Assembly: GCF_943736995.1 (NCBI RefSeq)
Contig: NZ_OX031157.1
Span: 1 to 64,000 of the forward strand
Source of the DNA: Sporosarcina sp. Marseille-Q4943
Lineage (GTDB): Bacteria; Bacillota; Bacilli; Bacillales_A; Planococcaceae
Reading direction: 5' to 3'
DNA: 64,000 bases
Position numbers and translations under genes: made by a program. Each line of letters begins with the position of its first letter. The first letter of the stretch is position 1. The notes beneath the pieces are model-generated. The model was not told the origin of the DNA. It did no database searches and saw only the letters and a program-made list of their open reading frames with translations. This document shows positions 15,532 through 22,868 of this stretch, one piece after another.

Positions 15532-16473
15532 TTGAGTGGCTGGATAAAGTTACACAGAAAGATATTAGACAACGAGATTTGGCAAGATGTGACCGCATTT
15601 CGGCTCTTCACCTTGTTGTTACTAAGGGCCTCTCATAAGGATGGAGTAAAGACGAGGGGCATTGAAGTGAATCGAGGGCAGTACCTCCGTTCCTATTCGA
15701 AGTTAGCTGAGGACTTGGAATATACAGAAGGAAGAGGCTTTAAAAAGGTATCAAAAAGCACCGTTGAGAGGAAAGTTAAGAAGTTAGTTGATGCAGGGAT
15801 GGTCTCAGTTAACGAAACGGTTAGCGGGACGATGTTCACCATCACTAAATACGATGAATACCAAGGCTTTGACGACAATGCGGAATCCGATAGCGGGACG
15901 GTTGACGAGACGAACTTGGGACGAAGTCGGGACGATGATGGGACGAACCTGGGACAAGAACAAGAATTAAAGAATTTAAGAATTAAAGAATTAAATATTA
16001 CTACTACCTCTACTACTGCGCTTGCACTTGATCAAGGATTCGGCGAAGTCATTCAAATCTTCGAAGCCAATTTGTGCATGCTATCACCAATGCAAAGAGA
16101 GTCGTTGGGAATGTGGTTCGATGATTTCAACCAACAAACTGAAATTATCTATTTGGCAATCAAGATAGCTGCCGATCGCAACAAGAAAAATTTCGGCTTT
16201 GTTGAGTACTTGCTGAAAGAGTGGTCCAGTCACAAGTTGACAACTGTTGAACAAATTGAATCTCATGAACGTAACGGATTGGACAAGCAACGTAAGCAGG
16301 CACGACCTTATGTCAGGACTGGTGCAAAAGTTGAAAGGGTGCCGGAGTGGTTAAATCAGCAGCAACAGGATAAACAGCCAGCTGAGCAAAAAGAAGATCC
16401 TGAAATTAGCGACGCCAAACGGAGAGAGTTGAAAAAGAAACTTGAAGATATAAGTAGGAGGCAAAATGCATGA
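15532..16473 (+). CDS. DnaD-like phage replication protein
   Basis: A 313-residue replication initiator/primosome protein: an N-terminal winged-helix region (GWIKLHRKILDNEIWQDVTA, to about 115), an unstructured linker (about 118-160) and a DnaD/DnaB2-type helical domain (about 165-245). The TTG start has GGAAGGAGGT upstream. The linker is encoded by an 11-bp iteron array and AT-rich octamers whose periods are not multiples of three, so it probably also contains the origin. No DnaC/DnaI-like loader ATPase follows, so host DnaI or a DnaD-only route may be used. Confidence 0.8.
   Translation: MSGWIKLHRKILDNEIWQDVTAFRLFTLLLLRASHKDGVKTRGIEVNRGQYLRSYSKLAEDLEYTEGRGFKKVSKSTVERKVKKLVDAGMVSVNETVSGTMFTITKYDEYQGFDDNAESDSGTVDETNLGRSRDDDGTNLGQEQELKNLRIKELNITTTSTTALALDQGFGEVIQIFEANLCMLSPMQRESLGMWFDDFNQQTEIIYLAIKIAADRNKKNFGFVEYLLKEWSSHKLTTVEQIESHERNGLDKQRKQARPYVRTGAKVERVPEWLNQQQQDKQPAEQKEDPEISDAKRRELKKKLEDISRRQNA
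15895..15999. other. Candidate prophage replication origin (iterons plus AT-rich octamers)
   Basis: GGGACG-type repeats start at 15895, 15918, 15929, 15940 and 15951, with a variant GAGACGAACTT at 15907. Four successive starts are exactly 11 bp apart, one helical turn. Immediately downstream (15962-15993) the octamer AAGAATTA occurs four times in tandem (one copy ending in T), followed by AATATTAC. Iterons next to an AT-rich unwinding element inside the initiator gene are a classic phage/plasmid origin layout. An isolated copy GGGACGA lies at 15826. Confidence 0.65.
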
Positions 16474-16637
16474 AAAAAATATACGCAGCTCCATCAAGAG
16501 AAACGGAGAGACAGATCCTGATTGATAACCTCAATCGGATTGGAATCTATGAAACTTTGAAAGGTGAGCCATTGGAGAAAGAAAGCTATTACACGCTACT
16601 GACATTGCTTGCGACGGCTCGGGCGGTGGCGCAATGA
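16470..16637 (+). CDS. Small protein, possibly FbpA-like (55 aa)
   Basis: The ATG overlaps the replication gene stop (ATGA) and has AGGAGG upstream. The pattern RQILIDNLNRIGIY, then LEKESYYTLLTLL, resembles the short Fur-regulated basic protein family in Bacillus, but the match is from memory and weak. Its stop overlaps the next start (ATGA). Confidence 0.55.
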   Translation: MKKIYAAPSRETERQILIDNLNRIGIYETLKGEPLEKESYYTLLTLLATARAVAQ

Positions 16638-17206
16638 GGGACGAAATCAAATTCCTGAAAGAACTTCAGGAGGAATTAAATACACAAGATATGGATTATC
16701 AAGCAGCGCCTAGATTTTGGGCTATTAAAGACTACAGAATGGTTCCAGGCAATGAGGAATACGACAGCTGCACTATATCTTATTTTCACAACGACGGTGA
16801 CCATTCGGAATTTACTACTGTCGAAGATTTGAAAGAGTTCATAACTGAATACTATTTGGATGACATTTATGAATACTTGGATTCTGAAGAGATCAACGAC
16901 TTGAAAAGGTTGTTGGACGGAGAAAATACAACTTTTGATGACTTGTGGGAGTTTGTTATCGATTGCATGAACGATGACGGTTACTTCGACGAATGCCCGA
17001 TGACGGAAGAGGAATTTATTCGTTACAACACGATGTTCCTCACCAAAAATGAAGCAGAAAGGCATTTGGAATTAAATCACTATCACTACAGCAAAAAAGC
17101 CCATACGTATGCAATGACAGCGTGGAGAGCGCCCAAAGTCGAAAGGCTTCTTAAAATCTTGGAAACGTTCGATTGGGATAAAGTCCAAATCGCGGAGGTG
17201 GAGTAA
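16634..17206 (+). CDS. Hypothetical acidic phage protein (190 aa)
   Basis: An acidic, Tyr- and Asp-rich soluble protein with no domain I recognise. Clusters such as EYYLDDIYEYLDSEEINDLK may mimic nucleic acid surface charge, but that is speculation. It overlaps both neighbours by 4 and 1 nt, so it is part of one coupled operon. Confidence 0.65.
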   Translation: MRDEIKFLKELQEELNTQDMDYQAAPRFWAIKDYRMVPGNEEYDSCTISYFHNDGDHSEFTTVEDLKEFITEYYLDDIYEYLDSEEINDLKRLLDGENTTFDDLWEFVIDCMNDDGYFDECPMTEEEFIRYNTMFLTKNEAERHLELNHYHYSKKAHTYAMTAWRAPKVERLLKILETFDWDKVQIAEVE

Positions 17207-17376
17207 TGACCGAAAGCTTTTACATTTACGAAACTCATTATGTGTCAAAGTGCAAACGATGCAAAAATAGTGAGCCATTGGAAGATCACGAAATCTGTGA
17301 GCCGTGTATCCACGCAATGATTACTCCAGGATATAGCGGACCGGTTCAAATACCTGTGGAGGATTTACCTTTCTGA
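17206..17376 (+). CDS. Small zinc-ribbon protein (56 aa)
   Basis: The ATG overlaps the previous stop (TAATG) and GGAGGTGGAG lies upstream. CKRC and CEPC pairs (about 17-20 and 34-37) predict a zinc ribbon. Function unknown. Confidence 0.6.
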   Translation: MTESFYIYETHYVSKCKRCKNSEPLEDHEICEPCIHAMITPGYSGPVQIPVEDLPF

Positions 17377-17402
17377 AGAAACTTTGAAAGTGAGGGGTCA
17401 AA

Positions 17403-17612
17403 GTGAGTCTTGAATGGCGTTGGCAACAGGAAAACAACGAACTGCGGAAAGCGCTTATGTATTATGCAGACAAGAAAAATTACAAGCTCTACGGAATGAG
17501 CGGAGTCCGTCGGGTGCCAGTCGTTGAAGCTGACGGCGGTAAAGTCGCAAGAAAAGCATTGGAGGAATATAACGGTGGATATAATCACGGAAAATATGCT
17601 GCTGGTGAATGA
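17403..17612 (+). CDS. Hypothetical early protein (69 aa)
   Basis: A GTG-started small protein with GAGGGG upstream, beginning MSLEWRWQQENNELRKALMY. No recognised domain. Its 3' end overlaps the start of the MazG-like gene by 38 nt. Confidence 0.5.
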   Translation: MSLEWRWQQENNELRKALMYYADKKNYKLYGMSGVRRVPVVEADGGKVARKALEEYNGGYNHGKYAAGE

Positions 17613-17844
17613 TGACGTAATGAAAGAGCGTGAGCGGCAGAACGAAAAATGGGGCTTACAGCGCCATGATTACGGCTACTGGCTTGCAATCTTGGTCGAG
17701 GAAGTCGGAGAGGTTGCCCAGGCGATCCAGCAGGGAAGTGTGGCGAGCAAGGATACGGATGCAGATGATTTGTACACGGAATTGATTCACGTTGCGGCAG
17801 TTGCTTCGGCTATTGCTGAGCAGGTCAGGGAGGAAAAACGATGA
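17575..17844 (+). CDS. MazG-like nucleotide pyrophosphohydrolase
   Basis: An 89-residue all-helical protein matching the MazG-like/phage pyrophosphatase family: KERERQNEKWG near the start, LVEEVGEVAQAIQQG (about 42-56) and DLYTELIHVAAVASAIAEQ (about 64-82), which carry the Mg-binding acidic residues. It may hydrolyse (p)ppGpp-like or aberrant nucleotides and so favour phage replication; the substrate is inferred. The GTG at 17575 is chosen for its GGAGGA; ATGs at 17596 and 17620 are alternatives. Confidence 0.75.
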   Translation: MDIITENMLLVNDDVMKERERQNEKWGLQRHDYGYWLAILVEEVGEVAQAIQQGSVASKDTDADDLYTELIHVAAVASAIAEQVREEKR

Positions 17845-18020
17845 AACGAGGATTGAAAGCCTATCTGTTCATGGGAACTACAGTTGTCACTGATAAAAGA
17901 TTTATCGCAAACGCACAGGATGAACATTTTCAGGAAGTGGATTTAATCATTTCCGATGGCGACATCATGAATCTTCATCACAAAATTATGCAAGAATTGG
18001 CGGACGAACTGGACGACTGA
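17841..18020 (+). CDS. Hypothetical early protein (59 aa)
   Basis: The ATG overlaps the MazG-like stop (ATGA) and has GGGAGG upstream. The sequence ends in an acidic helix (IMQELADELDD). No domain recognised. Confidence 0.55.
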   Translation: MKRGLKAYLFMGTTVVTDKRFIANAQDEHFQEVDLIISDGDIMNLHHKIMQELADELDD

Positions 18021-18036
18021 AAAAGGGGTGAGGGGG

Positions 18037-18216
18037 ATGCTTACCACGATGTCTAAGAAAGTCGGCGGGGAAAGGTTGATCATTCACGGCCATCTATCTA
18101 CTCGTGAGGTTTACGAGTATAGGCAGGAAGGTTGGCGGCTCGAATGGAGGGACAGGCCGGTAAAGGCGCAAGTCAATAGAAATGGCATTCCGAAGGGGCT
18201 GAAAGGGGCTGTGTGA
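18037..18216 (+). CDS. Hypothetical early protein (59 aa)
   Basis: A basic small protein. The ATG at 18037 is chosen over the in-frame GTG at 18028, which lies in the Shine-Dalgarno (AGGGGTGAGGGGG). Function unknown. Confidence 0.5.
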   Translation: MLTTMSKKVGGERLIIHGHLSTREVYEYRQEGWRLEWRDRPVKAQVNRNGIPKGLKGAV

Positions 18217-18217
18217 A

Positions 18218-18385
18218 ATGGGCGCATGCAAACGATGCAACCGGAAGTTGAAAACACCGAGAAGCATCGAAGTCGGATATGGTCCGGTTTGCAAACGGAA
18301 GCATGACCAGGCAGAAGCTGAATTTCTAAAGCGACAGGTGACGATGGATGAGGTCTTGGAGTATCAAACTAAATTGGCTCAATAG
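18218..18385 (+). CDS. DUF6011-like small Cys protein (55 aa)
   Basis: MGACKRCNRKLKTPRSIEVG followed by YGPVCKRKH is the C-x2-C ... S-x-x-x-G-x-G-x-x-C pattern I associate with DUF6011 proteins of phages and plasmids. A zinc site is likely. GAAAGGGG lies upstream. Confidence 0.6.
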   Translation: MGACKRCNRKLKTPRSIEVGYGPVCKRKHDQAEAEFLKRQVTMDEVLEYQTKLAQ

Positions 18386-18395
18386 GGGGAGCGAG

Positions 18396-18554
18396 ATGTT
18401 TAATACTGAACCGAAGATTTGTGTCGAATGTGGGAAATTGCCGGCGTTGCATTGGAACAGGAGTTTTTGTCTGGATTGCTTCACGGAACTGCTGACGGAG
18501 AAATTGAAAGAGGGTGAGGAACATCAGGAAGACATACAGCCGATCACATGCTAA
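18396..18554 (+). CDS. Small zinc-ribbon protein (52 aa)
   Basis: AGGGGGAGCG precedes the ATG. CVECGK (about 9-14) and CLDC (about 26-29) give two CxxC knuckles. It overlaps the start of recU by 41 nt. It is the fourth CxxC-bearing protein of 60 residues or fewer in the early operon. Confidence 0.55.
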   Translation: MFNTEPKICVECGKLPALHWNRSFCLDCFTELLTEKLKEGEEHQEDIQPITC

Positions 18555-19038
18555 TCGAGGTGCAGTTCTCGAACGTTTGGTCGATATTACAAATAAGCGA
18601 TATTGCAATAAGGGTGTTGCAGACATCCGAAAGATTCCGACGCCCGTGCAGATTACCAAACATAATGGCCGGACAGTTACCGGATACACACAAAAAGGCG
18701 AATGGGTCGATTATGTCGGAGTATATGATGGCCGAACGATCGTATTCGACGCCAAAGAGACCCGGGAGACGACACGTTTCCCTCTCTCCAATATTTCAGC
18801 CCACCAATTCGAGCTGCTGAAATCATGGCACGAGAAGGGAGCGCGTTCATTCCTGCTCGTTTCATTTAGCAAGTTGGATGAAATATACCTTCTGAAGTTT
18901 GAGCGGCTACAGGAAGCGTGGTCAGGATATGTAGGTGATGGACGGAAGTCGATTCCTTATGAGGATTTCGTATTGAATTGCGATCAGGTGAAGAGTGATA
19001 AGGGGTATGTGCTGCATTATCTCAAGTATGTTGGTTAA
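18514..19038 (+). CDS. recU: RecU-family Holliday junction resolvase
   Basis: A 174-residue RecU homologue expected to resolve Holliday junctions or branched DNA before packaging. The catalytic block WVDYVGVYDGRTIVFDAKET (about 64-83) matches RecU, with Asp in place of the usual Glu before AK. The following FPLSNISAHQFELLKSW is also typical. The GTG start has GAAAGAGGGTGAGG upstream. Confidence 0.88.
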   Translation: MRNIRKTYSRSHANRGAVLERLVDITNKRYCNKGVADIRKIPTPVQITKHNGRTVTGYTQKGEWVDYVGVYDGRTIVFDAKETRETTRFPLSNISAHQFELLKSWHEKGARSFLLVSFSKLDEIYLLKFERLQEAWSGYVGDGRKSIPYEDFVLNCDQVKSDKGYVLHYLKYVG

Positions 19039-19154
19039 GAATTGGGAAATGGTGTAAAGCAGTTTGTTTATTACTATTTATTCGACAAGCGTAACCCTAT
19101 TCCTGATGGAAAAGGATTAGCTTCCTGAATTCTGTTTAGGTTCTGGATAAAATT

Positions 19155-19241
19155 TTACCCATTTAGCAAGAACCTTTCGATTAGAAAAACGATTAATTCA
19201 TAAATCGCTTTAAAAAGTTCTCCTTTCGGATCATTTTGCAT
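19155..19241 (-). CDS. Minus-strand hydrophobic micropeptide (28 aa)
   Basis: In the 277-nt gap after recU, the minus strand has AGGAGGTG ideally spaced before an ATG. It opens a 28-codon ORF with a hydrophobic core (LFKAIYELIVFLIERFLL). Size and hydrophobicity recall type I toxin peptides or small phage membrane proteins; no antisense RNA was identified. The rest of the gap has nothing else I can assign. Confidence 0.45.
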   Translation of the reverse strand: MQNDPKGELFKAIYELIVFLIERFLLNG

Positions 19242-19315
19242 GTTTGCACCTCCTATAAACGGAGTTCGGTTAGGATGCGCTATTGGAATAAATTTATACA
19301 GAAAGAAGGTGGGGC

Positions 19316-20575
19316 TTGTTGCAATTAGATTTGTTTAGGGAAATTATAGTCGACAACTTCGCGGGCGGTGGTGGTGCAAGTTCTGGAATTGAATTGGCGA
19401 CCGGTCTGTCAGTCGATATTGCCATCAATCACGATCCAGCTGCTATTGCGATGCACAAAGCAAACCATCCAGACACCGAGCATTACTTAGAATCGGTCTG
19501 GGAGGTGGATCCGATCGAAGTAGTCAAAGGTCGGAAAGTAGGCTTGGCATGGTTCTCTCCGGACTGTACACATTTCAGCAAAGCAAAAGGTGGAACTCCG
19601 AAGAAAAAGGAAGTCAGAGGGCTTGCATGGGTGGCTGTCAGATGGGCGGCTACCGTACGGCCAAGGGTCATCATGTTGGAAAACGTGGAGGAATTTAAAA
19701 CCTGGGGACCACTGGATGAAAACGGGCAGCCAGATCCTGATAAAAAGGGAAAAACGTTCTTCTCCTTCATCAATGCATTGAAACACTTGGGATATGAAGT
19801 GGATTTCAAAGAACTAAGAGCATGCGATTACGGGGCGCCGACTACCCGGAAAAGATTCTTCATGATTGCTCGATGTGATGGCAAGCCGATTACATGGCCA
19901 GATGCCACTCACGGCGAGCCGGATGAGTTAAAAGTGCAGCTAGGCTTGAAGAAGCCATATCGGACAGCAGGGGAAATTATTGATTGGTCTATTCCAACGC
20001 CAAGCATCTATACAAGAAAGCGGCCACTGGCGAAGAATACAATGATCAGGATTATTCGAGGGATTGAAAAGTTCATAATAGGAACAGACAGTCCGTACAT
20101 CGTTAACGCCAAGGCCTGCTTCGTCCAACATTACTACACGCATCAAGGCAGTGAAGTAAGGGCGAGTGGACTGGACGAGCCATTGGCAACCATACCTACA
20201 GCAAACAGATTCGGATTGGTTACAGCATTTCTAACTAAGTATTACGGTTCCGGCATCGGTCAATCATTGGACGAACCATTGCATACTATTCCGACGAAGG
20301 ACAGATTCGGACTTGTCACAGTTCGCGGCGAAGATTATCGAATCACTGACATCGGCATGAGGATGCTTCAACCGAGGGAGCTGTTTAATGCTCAAGGATT
20401 CCCTCAAGATTACATTATCGATCGGGATGATGAGGGGAACAGCTATCCGAAATCGGCACAAGTAGCAAGGTGTGGAAATTCGGTTGCTCCTCCATTTGCG
20501 GAGCATATTGTGAGGGCGAACCTTCCTGAGTTGTGTTCGGAAGAATCGAAGTATCGTAGGTTGGTGGCAATATAG
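19316..20575 (+). CDS. Orphan DNA (cytosine-5) methyltransferase
   Basis: A 419-residue C5 methyltransferase. Motif I is FAGGGGASSGIELATG (about 14-29), the catalytic motif IV is SPDCTHFSKAKGG (PDC instead of PPC/PCQ), motif VI is MLENVEEF, motif VIII PTTRKRFFMIAR, and motifs IX-X are around RELFNAQGFP and CGNSVAPPFAEHI. The variable region holds a repeated LDEPLxTIPTxxRFGLVT block. No restriction endonuclease is adjacent, so it probably protects phage DNA from host restriction. It starts with TTG after GAAAGAAGGTGGGG (a second TTG follows). Confidence 0.9.
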   Translation: MLQLDLFREIIVDNFAGGGGASSGIELATGLSVDIAINHDPAAIAMHKANHPDTEHYLESVWEVDPIEVVKGRKVGLAWFSPDCTHFSKAKGGTPKKKEVRGLAWVAVRWAATVRPRVIMLENVEEFKTWGPLDENGQPDPDKKGKTFFSFINALKHLGYEVDFKELRACDYGAPTTRKRFFMIARCDGKPITWPDATHGEPDELKVQLGLKKPYRTAGEIIDWSIPTPSIYTRKRPLAKNTMIRIIRGIEKFIIGTDSPYIVNAKACFVQHYYTHQGSEVRASGLDEPLATIPTANRFGLVTAFLTKYYGSGIGQSLDEPLHTIPTKDRFGLVTVRGEDYRITDIGMRMLQPRELFNAQGFPQDYIIDRDDEGNSYPKSAQVARCGNSVAPPFAEHIVRANLPELCSEESKYRRLVAI

Positions 20576-20591
20576 AAAATGGGGTGAAAAG

Positions 20592-20858
20592 ATGAAGCTC
20601 CAGACTTGTGATCAAACAATAGCTTTATTAAAAGAGCTGCATGAAAAAGGCTATCAGTATGTAGTTAGAGACAAGGATATGAGCTAATTATCTTGTTTTA
20701 GCTTGAAGCCTAAGAAATACCAAGATATAAAGTCATGGGGCTATGTGAATCCCGATGATCCTAAAGCAATCATGGCTTATCCGATCAAGAACACTGACAT
20801 AACAGAAATAAACTGGTCAAACAGATCGGCGACGCTGATTGTGGATTTTATTAGCTAA
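20592..20858 (+). pseudogene. ORF interrupted by an in-frame TAA
   Basis: An ATG with a GGGGTG Shine-Dalgarno opens an 89-codon frame ending at 20856-20858. It is broken by TAA at 20685-20687, after MKLQTCDQTIALLKELHEKG and 11 more residues. The downstream half is plausible protein (SWGYVNPDDPKAIMAYPI). It is probably a decayed phage gene of unknown function; the first half alone would be a 31-residue peptide. Confidence 0.55.
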
Positions 20859-20892
20859 ATATGGTCCTACATAAAGGACCATATATTTTAAT
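20859..20892. terminator. Bidirectional terminator
   Basis: ATATGGTCC (20859-20867) and GGACCATAT (20876-20884) form a perfect 9-bp stem followed by ATTTTA. It separates the rightward early genes from the convergent minus-strand gene that ends here. Confidence 0.75.
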
Positions 20893-21145
20893 CTGTACCA
20901 TCATCATAACTAAATGCAGCTTTAGTAGCTTCAATAATTTCATTGTAAGATTCGTAAGCTTCTTGGGATTTGTTGTCTTCGTGATATTGCTTGATGTCTA
21001 TTGAGTCAAGAAGCATAAGTATTGCTTTAACTTTTAAATCGTGATTCCAAAAAGGCATCTCTGATTCGCCTTCAATAGTGATTTTTAGCGCTTTGTCTTT
21101 ATCCTCAATAAATCCAGAGGACATAGTGATAATTTCTCGAGCCAT
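20888..21145 (-). CDS. Isolated minus-strand hypothetical protein (85 aa)
   Basis: An acidic soluble protein (IIEATKAAFSYDDGTD at the C-terminus) facing against the early operon. AAAAGGGG precedes the ATG, and a TATAAT -10-like box lies at 21179-21184 on the minus strand. With its own promoter and terminator it looks like a cargo (moron) gene expressed in the lysogen. Function unknown. Confidence 0.6.
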   Translation of the reverse strand: MAREIITMSSGFIEDKDKALKITIEGESEMPFWNHDLKVKAILMLLDSIDIKQYHEDNKSQEAYESYNEIIEATKAAFSYDDGTD

Positions 21146-21261
21146 TCCAAAACCCCTTTTCTAAAATAGATTCAAACAATTATACCATTAAGTTCGCAAT
21201 AATGAAGGAGTCGCGGAATGGAGAATAGGACAGAAAACAAGGAACAACAAGGAGGCGCATC

Positions 21262-21429
21262 ATGGATAATCCAATACTAGAAATCTACGCAATTGGCGAT
21301 AAGTTGCCGGAGGAAGTCCTGCTGGATATTGACAACCGTATTGCAGATTGGTTGATGTCTGGTGGGAAGCAGGATGATTCGTATGTTTGGCAGCAGTTGA
21401 GATACGCGGAGCGATTTGTAAAGGAGTGA
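21262..21429 (+). CDS. DUF6877-like small phage protein (55 aa)
   Basis: AAGGAGGCG lies before the ATG. The pattern [20 protein letters not shown] then [12 protein letters not shown] matches what I recall of DUF6877 phage proteins. Function unknown. Confidence 0.6.
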   Translation: MDNPILEIYAIGDKLPEEVLLDIDNRIADWLMSGGKQDDSYVWQQLRYAERFVKE

Positions 21430-21435
21430 TCGTGC

Positions 21436-21672
21436 ATGACAAGCGCTGCAAGACAGAAAGGGTCCCACGTGTTGCTGGAAAGCGCAAACGTCAAATGGTA
21501 TTGGGACGGCTATCAACTTATTGAGTTTCGAAAGATGTGGAGAGATGGAGCAAGCATACATGACATTGCCGCTGCTTTTAAAGTGAGTTTGTTGACAGTC
21601 GCCTTATTAGCTGCAGATCAGGAGTTGGCCAAAAATATAAAACCGCGGCCGGGTGGGTTGTTCGGGAATTAA
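21436..21672 (+). CDS. Helix-turn-helix-like small protein (78 aa)
   Basis: The segment LIEFRKMWRDGASIHDIAAA then FKVSLLTVALLAADQEL (about 28-64) resembles a homeodomain-like helix-turn-helix of the kind found in phage regulators. It starts 6 nt after the preceding stop, with AAAGGAG upstream. Confidence 0.5.
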   Translation: MTSAARQKGSHVLLESANVKWYWDGYQLIEFRKMWRDGASIHDIAAAFKVSLLTVALLAADQELAKNIKPRPGGLFGN

Positions 21673-21731
21673 AAAAGACAGGATTTCTCCTGCCAGCACA
21701 CATTTACTATACCACACTAGGAGGGGTCCGG

Positions 21732-21902
21732 GTGGAGATAAAGATAACGAGCATTAATTTGGGGGAGAACGGGACGTATATCGTGAAGGATGGCAAGATA
21801 TTACGAATTCCCAGTCCCCCGGCCGGCTACGGGAAGCAGGTCATCAACTGGCAAGGCGGGAAACCTTGCAACGGTACCATTGAAGAGTCGGTGAAATTCT
21901 AA
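21732..21902 (+). CDS. DUF3954-like small protein (56 aa)
   Basis: A GTG start after AGGAGGGG. The pattern ENGTYIVKDGKILRIPSPPA followed by GYGKQVINWQGGKP fits the DUF3954 family found in Bacillus phages. Function unknown. Confidence 0.6.
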   Translation: MEIKITSINLGENGTYIVKDGKILRIPSPPAGYGKQVINWQGGKPCNGTIEESVKF

Positions 21903-21921
21903 TAGGCTTATCGGAAAAACC

Positions 21922-21968
21922 GAGGGCATTGAACGAGCATAACGCTTGTTTGATGCCCTCTTTTTTTA
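21922..21968 (+). terminator. Rho-independent terminator of the early operon
   Basis: GAGGGCAT (21922-21929) pairs with ATGCCCTC (21953-21960), with an inner AACGAGC/GCTTGTT stem, followed by seven T. It marks the end of the early operon before the late regulator genes. Confidence 0.88.
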
Positions 21969-21989
21969 TTTGAAAGGGGGTGAGGGGGA

Positions 21990-22181
21990 ATGAGGACGTT
22001 GCAAGATCAGTTGATTGAAAAAGGGCTCTCACAGCCCGCAGGACGAGAGAAAGCCCAAAAGAGTATAAAGACAAAGGGCAAACGAAAAGAAAGGCTGACA
22101 GATAGAGAATTAGCCGAATTGATGGGGACGAACAGACCAACGTACGGACGAAAAAAGGGCGGGGCTTACAGACAGCGTTAG
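21990..22181 (+). CDS. Conserved small basic phage protein (63 aa)
   Basis: A very basic protein; its C-terminal part (KERLTDRELAELMGTNRPTY then RKKGGAYRQR) is a pattern common upstream of ArpU-like genes in Bacillales phages. Probably nucleic-acid binding. Strong Shine-Dalgarno AAAGGGGGTGAGGGGG. Confidence 0.65.
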   Translation: MRTLQDQLIEKGLSQPAGREKAQKSIKTKGKRKERLTDRELAELMGTNRPTYGRKKGGAYRQR

Positions 22182-22192
22182 GGGGAGACTAC

Positions 22193-22711
22193 ATGTTGAA
22201 TTGGGCGGATCAATTGATTGAGGAATATACATCAGGACGGCAGGAGTTGAAGCGGCGAGCAAATCAGCTGGACAGAAATAATCCGATTGATAGGCAGGAT
22301 TTAAAACAGTTCAACAGCATGATTGAGAGCATGACATTCTCTATTGATTGGATGAAGACTGGACGGCAGCCGAGGACTTTTCGTGGGGTTGATGAGAAAT
22401 CCGTGTATCAAAGGCGGTCTTATGAAAATATCGATCTGATACCAGATATTGCGGAGCAGCTGGAATCGGACGATATAAATAAAAAGCATCTGTATATGAC
22501 GAGGGAAGAAAAAATCATTTTGGCCGACATCCTTGCATCTTTTTCGTTACGTGAGAGACAGTGCTATCTTCTTCACGTTGCTCAAAAAAGAAGTATGGCT
22601 GACATTGCCACCGAATTAGGCGTAAGCAAGAGCATGGTCCAGCAATCCATTCGTAGAGCCAAAAAGAAGATTGATGACAGGAGGGAAAAAGATTCCTTGA
22701 TATACGCTTGA
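22193..22711 (+). CDS. ArpU/Xpf-like late transcription regulator (sigma region 4-like)
   Basis: A 172-residue protein. The C-terminal half (EKIILADILASFSLRERQCY then VAQKRSMADIATELGVSKSM and VQQSIRRAKKKI) is a sigma-70 region 4 helix-turn-helix, as in PBSX Xpf and phage ArpU proteins. Its position just before the terminase genes fits an activator of late transcription. Confidence 0.8.
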   Translation: MLNWADQLIEEYTSGRQELKRRANQLDRNNPIDRQDLKQFNSMIESMTFSIDWMKTGRQPRTFRGVDEKSVYQRRSYENIDLIPDIAEQLESDDINKKHLYMTREEKIILADILASFSLRERQCYLLHVAQKRSMADIATELGVSKSMVQQSIRRAKKKIDDRREKDSLIYA

Positions 22712-22868
22712 TATACGAAGTTTGCATATATGAGGGGGAGAATAAAAGAGGGGGTGCGTTCGAGCGACCGAACCCCTCCCACAGCCCCGTAAACATACGA
22801 ATAAATAGAGGATTTACACGAAAAACAGCGAATAGTGTCCTATATCATATTAAAGGAGATGTTTGTTA

